DNA of 64,000 nt, from contig OX327684.1 of NCBI GenBank assembly GCA_946807835.1, positions 34,842,501 through 34,906,500 of the forward strand, given 5' to 3'. How positions within the stretch are numbered: the first letter of the stretch is position 1; the number at the start of each line of letters is the position of its first letter. A model generated the notes under the pieces. The model saw nothing but the letters and a program-made list of their open reading frames with translations. It made no database searches and had not been told where the DNA came from. A program made the position numbers and the translations under genes. Of the stretch, positions 39,210 to 52,016 are shown piece by piece. This DNA comes from Ailanthus altissimus. Its lineage: Eukaryota > Streptophyta > Magnoliopsida > Sapindales > Simaroubaceae.

Positions 39210-40878
39210 TTTAATATTTTTTGCGTAGCAGAAATAATAAATATCAAGCAAATATAATAAAAAAATCAAAGTAAATTAAAGAGCACAACAAAATTAATTT
39301 ATGTGGTTCGATCAATCGCTTACGTCCACGGTGAATCAAAGGATCCTAACCTCTCTTATTAATTCTTAAGAGAACTTACAAATAAAAACAACAAAAAGAA
39401 CTCTAAAATGATCTATAGTTTGGCGTCTTTTTATTCTTACAAGAACAATTTCTATCCAAATAGCGATTTCACCCTAACACATAAAATACTTAGTATCTAT
39501 CTAATTCTTTACTTCTCTTAGAATCTCTCTTGTAATGCTTAATCATTAATAAAATGGTATACAATGATTTATATAGTTCATAAGACGTCCATATAAATCT
39601 TAAACCTAGTTGGAATAAAAATTCATATACTTTAGAGTTTAAAACTCTCTCTTGAAGAAGTCAAAACCTAGCCAAAATAGCACTTTCCCATTTTTGGGTG
39701 CCAATTGCAACTTGCTCCAGTGCCGCAGTGCTTAAGGGTGGCAAAAAAAAATCGGTAACCAGAAAATCGAACCGAATCAACAGGTTCAATCCCTTTTTTT
39801 TAACAGAAAATTGGTTCAATTTTTTTTGAAAAAAAACCGGCCAATCTGATTCGGTTTTCCCCAAAAGATAACCGAATCAAAAATCATTTTTTTTTTGTAA
39901 TTATTTAATAAAAAAATTAAATTTATCTCAAATTAAATAAATTGTAATTATATTAATATGAAATAGACCTAAAAATTATGTCAAAAAATGATTTACTAAA
40001 TTATTTAGATAAATAAATTAAAAAAACCTACAATTTAAATTAAAAAAAACTCAAAAAAAATAGCCCAAATTTTTAAAGACTTATATAATATATGAGAACA
40101 AATTTAATGGTTTATGTAATGTGTAATTTTGATTATATTATATATAATGTATAATGCAATGTGTAATATATAATAATTTAGTCAACTTAATGTTTAAGAC
40201 TTATATAATAAATAAGAATAAATTTAGTGGCTTATGTAATGTGCAATAAATTTTTTTTTAATTATATTATATATAACGTGTAATATGTAATAATTTAGTG
40301 AATTTAATTTTTTAGAGACTTATATAATATATAAAAATAAATTTAGTGGTTTATGTAATGTGTAATAAATTTTTTTATTGTATAATATATATTAATTTAG
40401 TCAATTTAATTTTTTAAATACTTATATAATTTATAAGAATAAATTTAGTGACTTGTAAGGTGTAATAAAAAAAATAATAAATAATTTAAAATAAGCTACT
40501 AAATTATTTAGACAAATGAATTAAAAAAATTCACAATTTTAAATAAAAAATTTTAAAAAATAAAAAAAATTTGAACCGGACCGAACCGAAAAAACCGAAC
40601 AAAAAAAAATCAATTCAATTTTTTTCATTAAAATAATCGGTTTCGATTTTATTTATTAAAAAAATCGAATCGAATCGTGCCCACCTTTCGCAGTGCTAGC
40701 TCTCTAGTGTTGCGGCCTAGGCAACAAATTTTCAGTTTCATCGTCTTTTCGCACTCCTACGTCCTGTCTTACTCCTCCCTCGTATGTCCCATGCGTCCTT
40801 AATTTTAATGTGACTCTCCCTTTGATATTTTTTTACAATTTTTGTCCAATACAAGATTGTTGAATTACCATTCTAATA
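39210..40878 (-). mobile_element. Family B copia-type LTR copy 2, split by a MITE
   Basis: Left part 39210-39732 and right part 40698-40878 together match the layout of the copy at 60091-60910. They share 'tacgtccacggtgaatca' near 39323, 'aaaggatcctaacctct', a TATATA block near 39570, 'cagtgccgcagtgct', and 'gtcccatgcgtcctta' near 40786, and end with a block close to TGTTG on the minus strand. A hAT-type MITE (39733-40689) sits in the GC-rich portion. Orientation is minus, judged by the TATA box and LTR start. Confidence 0.6.
39733..40689. mobile_element. hAT-type MITE with 8-bp target duplication
   Basis: GCAGTGCT at 39725-39732 and again at 40690-40697 is an exact 8-bp duplication (9 bp if the preceding C is counted), the hAT signature. 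Ends: TAAGGGTGGCA on the left and, reverse-complemented, GAAAGGTGGGCA on the right, an imperfect terminal inverted repeat. Subterminal 'aatcgaaccgaatc' and 'aaatcgaatcgaatc' motifs are typical. The interior (about 40080-40450) consists of roughly four degenerate tandem units of 100-120 bp, each starting near CTTATATAAT. It is non-coding. The host sequence is a family B LTR, so the insertion postdates that LTR. Confidence 0.8.
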
Positions 40879-41290
40879 TGAGTGTTGAAAATCGGTGATT
40901 CAAAATTAAGGATGAGTTTTGATTTTAAGTTAAAAAGTAATAAAGAGTCAGCAAAAAGTCTAGTACGTGAAAATCGTGTTAGGAATGAGCAAAATAAAAA
41001 GTCGGAAGCAAAGAACTGTTCACGCAGTAGTTTATGAGTATTGTTCATGCGATAATTTATGACTATTTTTTGTTTTAATTCAATTGACTTCTTTAAGTGA
41101 GATTTGGACTCTTATAAATAAAAACTATTATTCTAACTAAATTTAAAATTTATGAAGTTAATGTTAACACTATATAAACTCTTGTAACTCTTTGTAATTG
41201 ACATCAATCATCATAACAACTGTAACATATACACAAGAGAGAAAATATTTAATCTATAAAAAGATCAATTGTAAGGTATTTATGAGTGCA
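40879..41290 (+). mobile_element. LTR-like fragment related to family B, inverted to copy 2
   Basis: Begins TTGAAAATCGGTGATTCAA, a plus-strand version of the family B LTR start, and runs through 'gacttctttaagtgagat', 'ttattctaactaaattta' and CTATATAAACTCTTGTAA (TATA box near 41171). These blocks parallel 62580-62700. It abuts copy 2 head-to-head at about 40878. The 3' end is not clear. Confidence 0.5.
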
Positions 41291-43038
41291 ATTGAAATTT
41301 TTTTTTATGAAATTTGAGTTATTTTTTTATAAAAAAACATATTTTGTAAGTATTTTATAATTCATTAATAAAAAAAGTGAAATTTTGATATATTATAAAC
41401 TTAACAAGTTATCGAATTACATAAATTATTGTATTCTTTTTTTTTATTTTGTTTCTCTAATTTATTCTTGTTCCATTATATTATTTGAGTTCAACAATGA
41501 GGTTGCCATCGATAAACATACACTAGAGAACCCGAGAAACCCACATGGCCTATCTCTCTTAGTTGGTTGTAATTTGAACGGTACCCTGTAACATTTGAGC
41601 ACTTTTTGTTGTATTTAATTTTTGGGTTTGAGGGGGAGGGGGTGTCAATGTGAAGAAATTGAATTCCATGAATGGAGGTAGAAAGAGAAGGTGGGGATGA
41701 CAGCATTTGCTTTCAGCCGTTGCATTAATGCAATTTTTCCGGTTTTCCAGCACATCACCCTTCTGTTTACATTAAGGGCTTTCATTGTTAGCACCCACCT
41801 CTCTTTCCCTCCCTTCCAAGACTCCACAAGACCTAAAATTGTTGACTTGCATTTCAATTTTCATTTTTCAATACTCTCATCTCTGCTTTGAATATACAAA
41901 GATCTTCGTGTTACACCAAAACTCAAAACTTTGTTGGTGAAGTGACATCCTCTTTCTTCAACATGAATTTCATAATTTTTTTTTTAATTTCAAATTAAAC
42001 TAAAAAAATTAGTTATTGTGGTTCAATTAGCAGTCCCTCTCTTAAACGACAGTCCAATTAGTATATCCTTAATAATGGGCCTTCCACGGTTTCACAAGTA
42101 TGTTAAGCCAATGCCATAGCCGCCATCTAATCAATTTCAGCACCCGACTAATCAATAGTATTTTTCTATTTAATAATAATTTTTTTTTAAAAATATTATT
42201 TAAAAAGTATTAGTATCTTCTTACGTCGCTTGTAAAACAATTATGTAAAAGAGAAATTTCTTTTTAAAATATTGATTCTTGTAGGAGAGGACTTCCAATA
42301 CTCAAAATACTAATTTTTTCAAAATAAATTTTACATAAACTCACATGTAAAAAAAAAAAAAAATGTACATGTCATTAAATGATTTTACACGTGAAGAGAG
42401 GCCCAAAGCTACAGGTCGGGTGCATGCAACACGGGATTTGGCGCCTTTTGAAACGAAGGGCAACAACATTAAAATATACAAGGTCAGCGCTAAGGCACTT
42501 CATCATCCTAGTAAATGGCTGATCTAGACCCCCAGCCCCTCTTTTAAGAAAAAATGACACCGAAAATTAAATTTATTGTTCTGTTGATTTCAATTCATAT
42601 TTGTCATTCCCCATTCTGCGCCCTGCGTATTAGTTCGTTCTATATCACTTTCTTCATTTACTTTCAGATTGCTTCGCAGTGAGGCAAATACTATATACAA
42701 TACACAGGCAACAGCGCCACAAGAAGGTGAAGATACAGCAGCAGAACATCAAAAAAGCAAAGTACATAGCATCAGAATTACAATTAAATCTTTCAAACTA
42801 ATTGGACACTATCATTGCCACTTATATAAATATATATGTGTGTATGCACAGTCTACATTTTTTTAATACTTTCATCCCGTTCTAATCCTACAGTTTCTTA
42901 ATATAAATAAAACAAATTGAGGAACAAGATTTGAAGCTGTACATCATCATTTGATGCAATTCAGATGACATAATAGCTTCAAATAAGAATCAAAAAGACA
43001 AGAAAAATACCTAACATTACAAAGAACAAAAAGTTGTG
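41291..43038. other. Intergenic DNA 3' of the QUA3-type gene
   Basis: 1.7 kb without a supported gene. AT-rich with A/T runs near 41300-41460 and 42180-42200, and a G-rich patch at 41626-41642. The 3' UTR of the minus-strand methyltransferase gene should occupy the right-hand few hundred bases. The frames at 41491-41891 and 42669-42866 are unsupported. Confidence 0.4.
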
Positions 43039-46000
43039 TCAGTGGGATGCTGAAGGCAGAATCCAAACGTTTTTGGTTGCAACAAGAATTTTCTCTCTTC
43101 CATTTGATCCAGGTTCTTTGTCATGTATGGCAGCTGTCCATCTTACAGCATTAGCTATGCGACTTACTTTCTCAATTACTTCAGGAGAATCCCTAATCAC
43201 TACTGTTCCCTCTGGACGCAATATTCGGTCCATCTCCACCATTAAATCCACCATGCTACACCTGTAGTATTACCAGAAGAGATTATATCAAGGACACTTA
43301 ATGTCAAAAGTTAACTAAGCACTATATATACTGCCCGAAAATAATACAGATTAATCAGCGAATTAGTATTAAAAAGAAAAAAATGTTGCTCTTACATGGG
43401 TGCAGCAGCTCTTAGAATCAGAACAAAATAGGGTACAAGAATAGAAATCTCAAATACTTTGCAGAACTGGAGTCAAATTTAGCAACATTGCCTATAAACA
43501 TGATTACTGATTTCAAGGTAACTGTCGAGGAAAAATTAAATCTCATCAATTGACTACAATGCACAGATTATCCCCCTATCAAATACTGAAAATTTTTAAC
43601 AGCCAGAAGCAGGGGCCTGATATGCGATGTTTCTATTAGGTAATTAATGTTTTCTGTCAATTCAATAGTTGACTAATTGAACGAAAACATGATTAGATCT
43701 ACAGACACCGAATGGCAACTTTACTCTCAGCAGGAAGAGAGCATTTAGTAGAGCTCAAATATGTAGTAACAGGAAATATGAAACTAGCATGCCTTTGTCA
43801 GAAGAATTTATAATCCCAATGCAAGTATTAACAGCATACTGCATTTATGCAGTTAACAGTAATAATATGCATGGAGCATGATACAACAATTTATGTATCA
43901 AAATATCAGTACTTCCCAATTCAATTCGGCTATAACTGTATTTTTAAGAGTCACAACTAATAGAGATACGACAAGGAGAAAAAACTTGGAAAGAGTGCAA
44001 GTTCAATTAGCAAAAAAAGTGACATCAACCCAGCTGCTTCACAAATGAACTGTTTGAAAAGTGCACATGTATAGTGTTGAAGAATAAGCATAGATCAGTT
44101 GTACCTGTTCTTGCTTGAGCCTGGACTATTTATTAGCAATTCAATACCAGTTACATGGATCAGGTCATAAGTACGAGGATATGTTGAGAAAGGCTCACAC
44201 CTATCAACATGAAACATTGATCAATTAATAATAGTTCCCCATAAGACATCAGTGCTCCAAAAATAAAAAACTGTGGGCAGCCAATCTATGCCATGACTGA
44301 GAAAATGGCAGGAAACCAGAACATAAGCAACTAGGAAGAAAATTGAGTAAAATAATAAATAAACACAGAAATTGAGTTAAACTCCTGAAAAATTTAACTT
44401 TCCTTTTAATCTAAGTAATATTAATACTTTATCCTAAATTCATATCTTGGCCATAAGAATCTAATAGCCGAAGCACGTTTCCTGCAAGCTAAAAAGACGC
44501 GCAAGTTGAATTACTAATAGGAGAAAAAGTTTATTTTGTAAACTTAGCACGCAAAGGAATTATTCAATAGTAGTAAAAAAACTCTAGTTAATCTAAAACA
44601 AGACAACAGAGATTAGGTAAAGACTATTATGTAAATAGTTTCTTCTATCCCTATATGCAGTTTTTATATGCAATAGAATACAAGAACATATCGAATGACT
44701 CACCAATCATGATAAACTCCAATAAGGCCTCTGTCATATATTACGCTAAGAATTGATTGTTTGCAAGCAGGTACAACATTCATCACCCACACAGGATCAG
44801 ATAATAGTGCTGCGGCAAAACCTCCGAAAAATGCATTCATATCCATGATGTTGCGTATAGCTGGAGTTCCCAGCTTCAGGTTTAAAGAAATCTTGTAGTA
44901 AGCAACTCTTCTTTTCCATTGTTTAGAATCAGCCTCAAACACATCAATCCCATTTTTCATGACCAAGGCCCGGGAAGGAGCTTTTGTCAACCGCTGTGGC
45001 CACTTAGGGATTGTCCCAACAGCATATTCTCCCTTCACAGAAGATATCCCACTCACACATTTCTTTAACTTAAAGTACCTGCAATTAGATTTAGAATTTT
45101 AGTTGGCAATTAAATAAAATCCATTTTGGCAAATATTATAACAGCACAGACTACAGCAATATTGAGATAGCTACTTAAATTCGCTAATATCTATCATGCA
45201 GCAGAAACACTTCTGTTATATAAATCAAATGAAAAGGGAAAAAAAGCACAAGAACGGTTCTACTGAAGTTTTAGTTACCCATACACCTTATAAAATTCCA
45301 AAAACTAAGATTACAATCTGAGGAGAATTACCATGCATTACTTGGGTCATCTGATTCATCACACAATTCTAGACCAAATTCATTTGGGATGGGGAGACAT
45401 GATTCTCCAACAGGCTTCTTCCAGATGACTGTGTTTCCATCAACAGCAATCAACTCATAACACAAGGCTCTTGCCACAGCCTGGAGGTCTGCCCATTCCT
45501 TGTCTTGTTTAGGCCACTGTACAGGGGGACCAGAGATGACTAGGTATCCTCCTGGCCTTAGTAATCGATCCACTTCAATAAAATAAGTTGCATCTGCAAA
45601 GCCAGGTTTCTATGTGAAATCAGAGTACGAACCAGGAAATAGGAAAGATGAAATACAGGCAAAAGCCACAAACATCTCACTGTAGGCTGTAAAAGGGATC
45701 AAGCATCGAGAGCAATGCACAAAATCAAATGAGAATGCAGGAAATGGGAGTCTGCGAGTGCCAAGCATGGCAACAAATGCTGGTATCCCTCTTTCCAGTG
45801 CAAATTGTATTTGTGCTTTATGTGAATCTCTAGGAGCAAAGGAGAGGGTTAAAATGTTTTCAGCCAGCATAGCTCCTCCAAAACTAGCAACCTGTAAGAA
45901 GATTAAACTTCAGGATCTTCAAATTATAGAAAAGCCAACAAGAACTAACAAAGAGAAGTCAAAACAATTCCTACCCCACATCCCATATCAAGAGCAGTCC

Positions 46001-47031
46001 TTAGAGTTCCTCCACTTATAGGTATATACTGTTTAAGTTTCTCAATATATTTGTCTGCTCCATCAGCGAACATTGTGCCACCTCCAGGAAAAGTGAAGTA
46101 TAGGCCACTCTCTTTCATCCATCCCTGGTGACCTTTCCTGTCGGCAATTTTGTTGTAAGGCATGTTCGCATGCCATATCTGTAGATCACAAAATTAAACT
46201 TTAATAAGAAAAACTAACAATTAACAAGACAGTTAAAACCTGCCATATCTGTAGATCACAAAATTAAACTTTAATAAGAAATACTAACAATTAACAAGAC
46301 ATAGTTAAAACTGATCATGTATTGCATAATAGACTATTGCACTTCTAAATATATCTTAAACAAAACGTATGCCTTTGTTTCCCTCTAAGAAGACGAACAT
46401 AACTTGCCGTCAGCTAGAGTTCAGCTAACGTCAGTTAACATCTCAGAATGCATTACATACACGCAACTTGATCTAGCAAATATCATTATGAATAAATCTT
46501 AAAACCCATACATTCACTAGCTGACATATAAAGAAATTCGAGAAGTAGCTCAATCTCAACTTAAAAAGAAACCCCAAAACCAATTTCTTAAAAGACAAGT
46601 GATACCTTGTGCAAGCTCTCAGGCCAACTAACAGGAATCTTGTAGCCATCAGGAGGAGGAATCAAACAAAGCGGAGTCTCATTGGGCAAAGGGCAATGCC
46701 TCTCTCTGTAATAGTTCATTTCTCTGCTTAGCTGGCTGTTACGCCTCGGATCTTCACAAGGCATGTAGTCCACCGACTCGGCGGGACAAGCATCGATGGG
46801 CTTCTGGTGGTGGCCCGCCTCAATTAAAGCCACAAGCCGCTGGCGTTGACGTGGATCCGAAGTGGACATGAGCAGCGCTTGCCGACCCGACGCGGCAAGA
46901 GAATCGCCGAGTGGAGTGAAGACTAGAAGAAAAAATAGGACGACTAAGCTGAAGAATGAAGCGGTGACTATGTCTAGAAGTTTCCATTGGTGAGGGTTTC
47001 GCTTCGATGCAGGTAAATTCAAGTGACCCAT
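43039..47031 (-). CDS. QUA3: QUASIMODO3-type Golgi methyltransferase (DUF248/PMT family)
   Basis: Seven coding exons: 47031-46606, 46178-45975, 45891-45681, 45593-45332, 45078-44704, 44200-44105, 43261-43039. The total is 1797 nt and 598 aa, matching QUA3 length. The short cytosolic N-terminus [16 protein letters not shown] precedes a single signal anchor (about 19-41), so it is a type II Golgi membrane protein. The catalytic region carries the SAM-binding [14 protein letters not shown] (about 203-216), the motif [19 protein letters not shown] and the cysteine-containing [11 protein letters not shown] second methyltransferase-like half contains [15 protein letters not shown] and [20 protein letters not shown]3 is linked to methyl-esterification of homogalacturonan pectin. 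Introns are GT-AG. Intron 1 contains a tandem duplication that copies its own 3' splice site. Identification rests on near-full-length similarity to the Arabidopsis At4g00740 protein as I recall it. Confidence 0.93.
46171..46310 (-). repeat. 70-bp tandem duplication spanning the intron 1/exon 2 junction of QUA3
   Basis: Units 46171-46240 and 46241-46310 start with TGCCATATCTGTAGATCACA and differ only at a few sites (a/t near 46212 versus 46282, and a 2-bp shift near the end). Each unit contains the minus-strand 3' splice site GATCTACAG followed by ATATGGCA, the first 8 bases of exon 2. The genuine exon continues only after the copy at 46171-46180. Confidence 0.92.
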
Positions 47032-48071
47032 TTTGGGATCTGAGCGACTAAACGCACATTTGATGTAAGTTTGTAGAGTGTAAGGTTTGATTTTAGAAGA
47101 TTTTTGAGTGGGTTTTTATTTTTTTCACGGACACGGAGAGTGCAAGTGGCGCGGGGCTTTGAGACAGTGGTCTGGGTAAAGTGGTAATGGAGTGGGAGTG
47201 GGAGTGGGGAGCTAGAGCAACATGACGGTGATAACTAAAATTAATCCAGCAGCGAGCGGCTGGTCTAGTGTCAATTTGACGGCAAAGATTTGGTTAATCA
47301 ATAGTAGATCGGATGTGAGACTAAATGGAGAGACAAAAACGAATAAAAATTCTTGATTTAGATTGGGGAGTGGTGCGATTGCCAAGTAAACTCAGTCGCT
47401 TGCAAGTGACCGTGTGCTATTTAGTCTCTACCTCTACTTTCTTGTAAACGACGTTCAACTCAGGTCAGTTCACCATTTTTCCATTTCTAATCACTAATAG
47501 CGGCGAACTGTGCGTACCATTACTGAGATTGATTGGTGATCCATACACGTTTGGCTCATTAAATTAAAGATTCATACCAGAATTTTAGCAAGACGAAGTA
47601 AATATATTTTATTGCCCATTAGGCTGACAGGCCCGTAAAACCCAAAAGCGCCAATCGGATTCGAATCTACTGTGTTAAAAGATTTACACCGACAACACAG
47701 CAAAAAAGACCCAGAAGGGAGAAATTTACAAAGATTTCAAGACCGTCGTCTACCCTCAAATCTAGTTGACATGACATGAGATCACAATTGCCAAGAGCAA
47801 AACATAGCAGAAGTAAGAAAAATGAAGGAAAAAGAATTAAGGAAAAAAAAACAAATAATTGCAACTTTCCATATAAATCTTTAGTATATACAATAAAGAA
47901 ACCATTAGGTATTTGTAACTGAAGGGACGCGTACCCTGAAACGATCAGAACTCAATCCACCATGGACAACCAATCTTCTTCTAGAATACCTTAGAACCCC
48001 ACTTCTGCACTAATAGACAATGCCAGGAAAATGAATCTAAACAAGACAGTAATCCCAGCAGAACTACAAAT
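47032..48071. other. Spacer between QUA3 5' end and CSN1 3' end
   Basis: 1.04 kb. The left part should contain the QUA3 5' leader and promoter (minus strand); the right part the CSN1 3' UTR. A pyrimidine-rich leader on the gene strand near 47090-47130 and GC-richer sequence to 47230 fit a promoter. No further gene is supported; the frame 47667-47864 is A/T-run-rich and unsupported. Confidence 0.45.
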
Positions 48072-50612
48072 TCAAAGTTTCCTACCAGCCCTAACATTGT
48101 ATTCATGCTTCAGAAGATTTGCCCTCAGTAGCATTGCCCTAACATCCTGATCAAATTCTTTGCCAGTCTGTAAAACTCGTTGGAAAGTTGCATTTCTTTG
48201 ATCTGCATGTCGTGCATACAGAATCTTGTTGTGTGAATCAATCCGAGCCTGCAGACGGACAATAGTTTTATTAAACCAAGAATACCAATACCAAACGTAT
48301 AAACCCAAATCATCTCATAATAATTAATCCTATATTGCTAGTTTAAGAGGTCCTTAAGTTTGTCCAGGCCCCATTGCAATGTAAGAGTAATGCCAAAAAT
48401 TTGAACCAACTTCTTTAAGTTGAGATTCATTGATATAGAAAATTGATCAGTACTTGAATTCTAGATCCAAAAATCTAAAGAAAAGAAAGAAACTAGAAAC
48501 CACACCTGTATTTGGTTGTCAGTAATCAAGGCTTCAAGCTCTTTTTCTAGCCCAGCAACACTCGTTTTGAAAGCACTTGCCATCATGTGCAAATCAACGG
48601 ACACAAATGGGATTGTATACTGGATGAGGGCCTTGTTACGTATTTGATCATACAACGTCTCAACATGGTCATGCAGATGGATATCAAGCAGCAGATTTGC
48701 TTTGAGATTTCCAAGGTAATCTAGACATGACGCATAATGGCTGCCATAAGAAAGCAAAACTACAAATTAACAGGGAGAGGGCAGAAAAGAGTCTAAACTA
48801 CCCAGACAAAAAATCATTGAGACAACAGCTTTGCTACAAGTAAGACATGAGGACACATGTACTCATGTATCGGTAGTTCACAAAGTTGAACTAAAACGTT
48901 AGATATGTAGAATAAACAAGAGCGAGAAGGGGATATAGAGATGCCAACAAGAATCAATATTTATGCTTTGATTAAATAAATAATGAATGAAAATTTTCAA
49001 GGTTACATCAATATGTATGGAAAAGTTAACTTTTGAAAAAAGTAGGAAGGAAGAAGACATACTATCAAATGAAAGCAGTTCTTACAGAATTTCAGGCATT
49101 ACAGCAGAGTGCATAATAAACTATATATGCATCCATGAAACTCTGATTTCCATACATCTATTATATTTCTCTTTCTCTTGGACAGGTATATGCTTCATTC
49201 ATAACCAGATGAAGCCACCATGCGGAAAAATATCCTAACATCAGAAGAACAAAGGACATTTTACCTTGAGTAGAAATCATTAATTAGCTCCCTAACTTCA
49301 GGAATCAGCTCTAAGAAATTACGGAAGCTGACATTGTCTATAACTTTGCTCTGCCAAATAATAACATTAATTCAATAAGTGATCTTCCAATCTCAAACAC
49401 ATATTATTACATCATAGAAAAACACAATTATCGATATGGTAGAGAGAATGAATGCCTTAAGCTCAGAGCGATCAAAACTTGCAAGTGCACAAAGTCCCCC
49501 ATATGTCGCAACATCTTGAGCAGCAATCACCTCATTATAGGCATTTCCTAGATCAGGACCAACTTTCAAGAACTGCACGCATATGAAAGATATTGAATGC
49601 CAAATTGAAAAGGTAAGTCCAGTTTATAACAATGTGGCTCATCCCTGAATCCCCTTATGCAATATTTCAACAAAAAAAAAAAAATTTGAAAGCAGAAGGC
49701 CGTGAATGCATTTCATTTACCAGACTGGTAAAATAATCAGTAACATTAAAATTAAAAAGGACATTAGTATATGAATTTACCAACCTTACGAGCAGCAAGC
49801 TTGTACTTTTTAGCCTCCAAGTGAGCCAATCCAGCAGCACAACAAAGTTTTGCTATTGTATCGGGTTCAGGGATTTCTGGTGTTTGCTCTGCTTTGCTAA
49901 CATAGCTCGTCACATGAGTAAACTGACCCATCTCAATGCTGACCAGAATGGCACTCATACACATATGAATAATATGCTTTGATGTAGTGCAATAGTCACG
50001 TGTACGAACATAACTCTTAAAAGCATCTCCAAGTTGACCATGAGCATAGTAAAAGTCTCCAAAATCATTATATCCCATTCTTATACTTTCTTTGATCAAA
50101 TTTGTCTGCAGAATTATAAATTATATACCATAAACAGTTAAATCACATCATCATATAATATGATTAACAACATTCAGTCTAGCACATCCATAATTCGAGA
50201 GAGATTAATGAGTCCGTACCCTATAAGCATTGAGTTCGTTTTCGAGTTTTTCCTTCCGCTGTTCGGCTCGGCGGTCCACGGAATCGCACCAGGCCTCGTC
50301 CATGGAATAATTAGGGCCCAGTCTCCCATCAATCTTCTTCACAACTTCTCTAAACAATTGTGTGTTCTCGCCTTTCTTAATTTCATCGTAGGCCATTCGC
50401 AGCGCCTCAAGCTGCATCGGAACGCTGTCTCGGCATTGGTCCGCGATAAACATCAGCCGCGCGATCTTCGTCCTCCCTTGGTAGAGGCTTGCATACGCCT
50501 CGATGTCCAGCTGCTCCCCGCTTATGATTGGTCTGTTACGCGCCGATTCCTCATCGCCGTTGGAGTAGATCTCCTCCATCATTGCGCTTGATTGCTCGTC
50601 TTCCGCTTCCAT
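48072..50612 (-). CDS. CSN1: COP9 signalosome complex subunit 1 (FUS6/COP11)
   Basis: Six coding exons: 50612-50220, 50105-49785, 49572-49456, 49350-49265, 48740-48506, 48248-48072. From Met at 50612 this gives 442 aa, essentially the family length; an in-frame Met at 50627 would add five residues. Recognisable blocks are [20 protein letters not shown] near the N-terminus, a helical-repeat core ([33 protein letters not shown]), the PCI/winged-helix region from '[16 protein letters not shown]' to '[16 protein letters not shown]', and the C-terminal [14 protein letters not shown]1 scaffolds the signalosome that removes NEDD8 from cullins and represses photomorphogenesis in the dark. Intron 3 appears to use a GC donor; the others are GT-AG. 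Confidence 0.94.
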
Positions 50613-52016
50613 TGCGTTAACATTCAAATTCTAGGGTTAGGGTTTCGTTGGTTTTAGGACTTTTCTTGTTTCTAATGCTCTTCTTCAGTCTTCACGGTGA
50701 CGACACTCAGACTGGGCAGTGAATGCTTGTTCTGGTTGTCTCTGGAAAAGGAGGTCGATTCGCACGTGGTTTTATATTTACTGTTTTACTGTAAACACCC
50801 AGTCTAATGCTGATTACACCTACAAGTATCTTCACGTGGTGGGTATATCTAGAATTACATCGATTGTTTTTATAAATAGCCCGTTTAGTGAATGGACCTG
50901 ACGGCAAGTTCAAGCCCAACTTGCAGATTGGTCACTTGTACATAATTAACTATTCAACCAAAAAAAAAAAAAAAAACTTATAATTTAATTTCTTAAAATG
51001 CATTTTTGAACTTCTAATATAATATCAATTATTCAGTAAGTATTTATTTTACCAGTAAATTTAGTCAACCTGCCAAATTAAATTTTACACTCGCTTTTTT
51101 TTAATGTATAATCTTATTATTTAAATTTTATTTGTCTTTGTTGCATTGGTTTACGCAAAAATAAAAAGTTCATCCTTATAGAACAGTGAACTTCCATTTG
51201 AAAACTATCCCAAGTCAAAATTCAAATAAATCTTAATATTTTAAAAAAGATTTAAAATTTGAATTGCAAAAACAATGTTCCAAATAAAAGAAACATAATG
51301 GAAGAGATGATTATACAGTACTAAAATAGGGAGATAACTTTGGGATAGAGATGAACAAAGAAAAACAAAATTGGTTACAGTTAGTTTTGGGATCTAGGAG
51401 ATTTATTGATAGTAAAAATGTAAGTTTTTAAAATTTTATAAAACGTATATCGAGAAAATAGGTAGAGAAATTAGTATAGGGCTTATTTTATTATGATTTT
51501 GGTGTCTTGTTCATAATAATTTTGCGTAAATTTACGCGAGCTCTTGAACATCAATCGGGTTTGTGATTTAAAGTTAAATTTAATAATTTTTATTTATCTA
51601 TTCGTATGATCAAGCTTCCTTGATCATATGAAGGGATGGATGATATATCCACATTCCTTTAAATTGACTGAATTTTCTTTAAAAAAGAAAAAGCAAGAAA
51701 AATAGTCTGATTTGGAATCAATTATGGTCAAGATTCGAATTCCTTCGCCAGAAATTAAAAGCTTATATGATCAAAGAAAGCCAATTTACAAATTTTAATA
51801 TGCTTAATTCACCCAAATCAACTAGAACAGAAACGTTGAAAAAGAAATCTGGCTATTGGATATTGGATATACGTAACTACTGCAATTTATCATTTACTTA
51901 TTATTGGTTACATTCACTTTGGCTTGAGATTTCATAGACAGCTGCAAAATAAAAGATATACGGCATTAATCCCATATAAAATTATTATTATATGATTAAA
52001 GCTAAATGTTTTTTCT
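50613..52016. other. CSN1 promoter side and P450 3' flank
   Basis: 1.4 kb between the CSN1 start codon and the P450 stop codon. The left few hundred bases should contain the CSN1 5' leader and promoter (minus strand), and the far right the P450 3' UTR. AT-rich, with an A run near 50962-50976. No gene is supported; the frames at 50707-50919 and 50719-50901 overlap on opposite strands without resemblance to known proteins. Confidence 0.45.

Noticed and set aside
41626..41642. G-quadruplex
   Set aside because: Only three clear G tracts of three or more lie close together; a fourth is missing.
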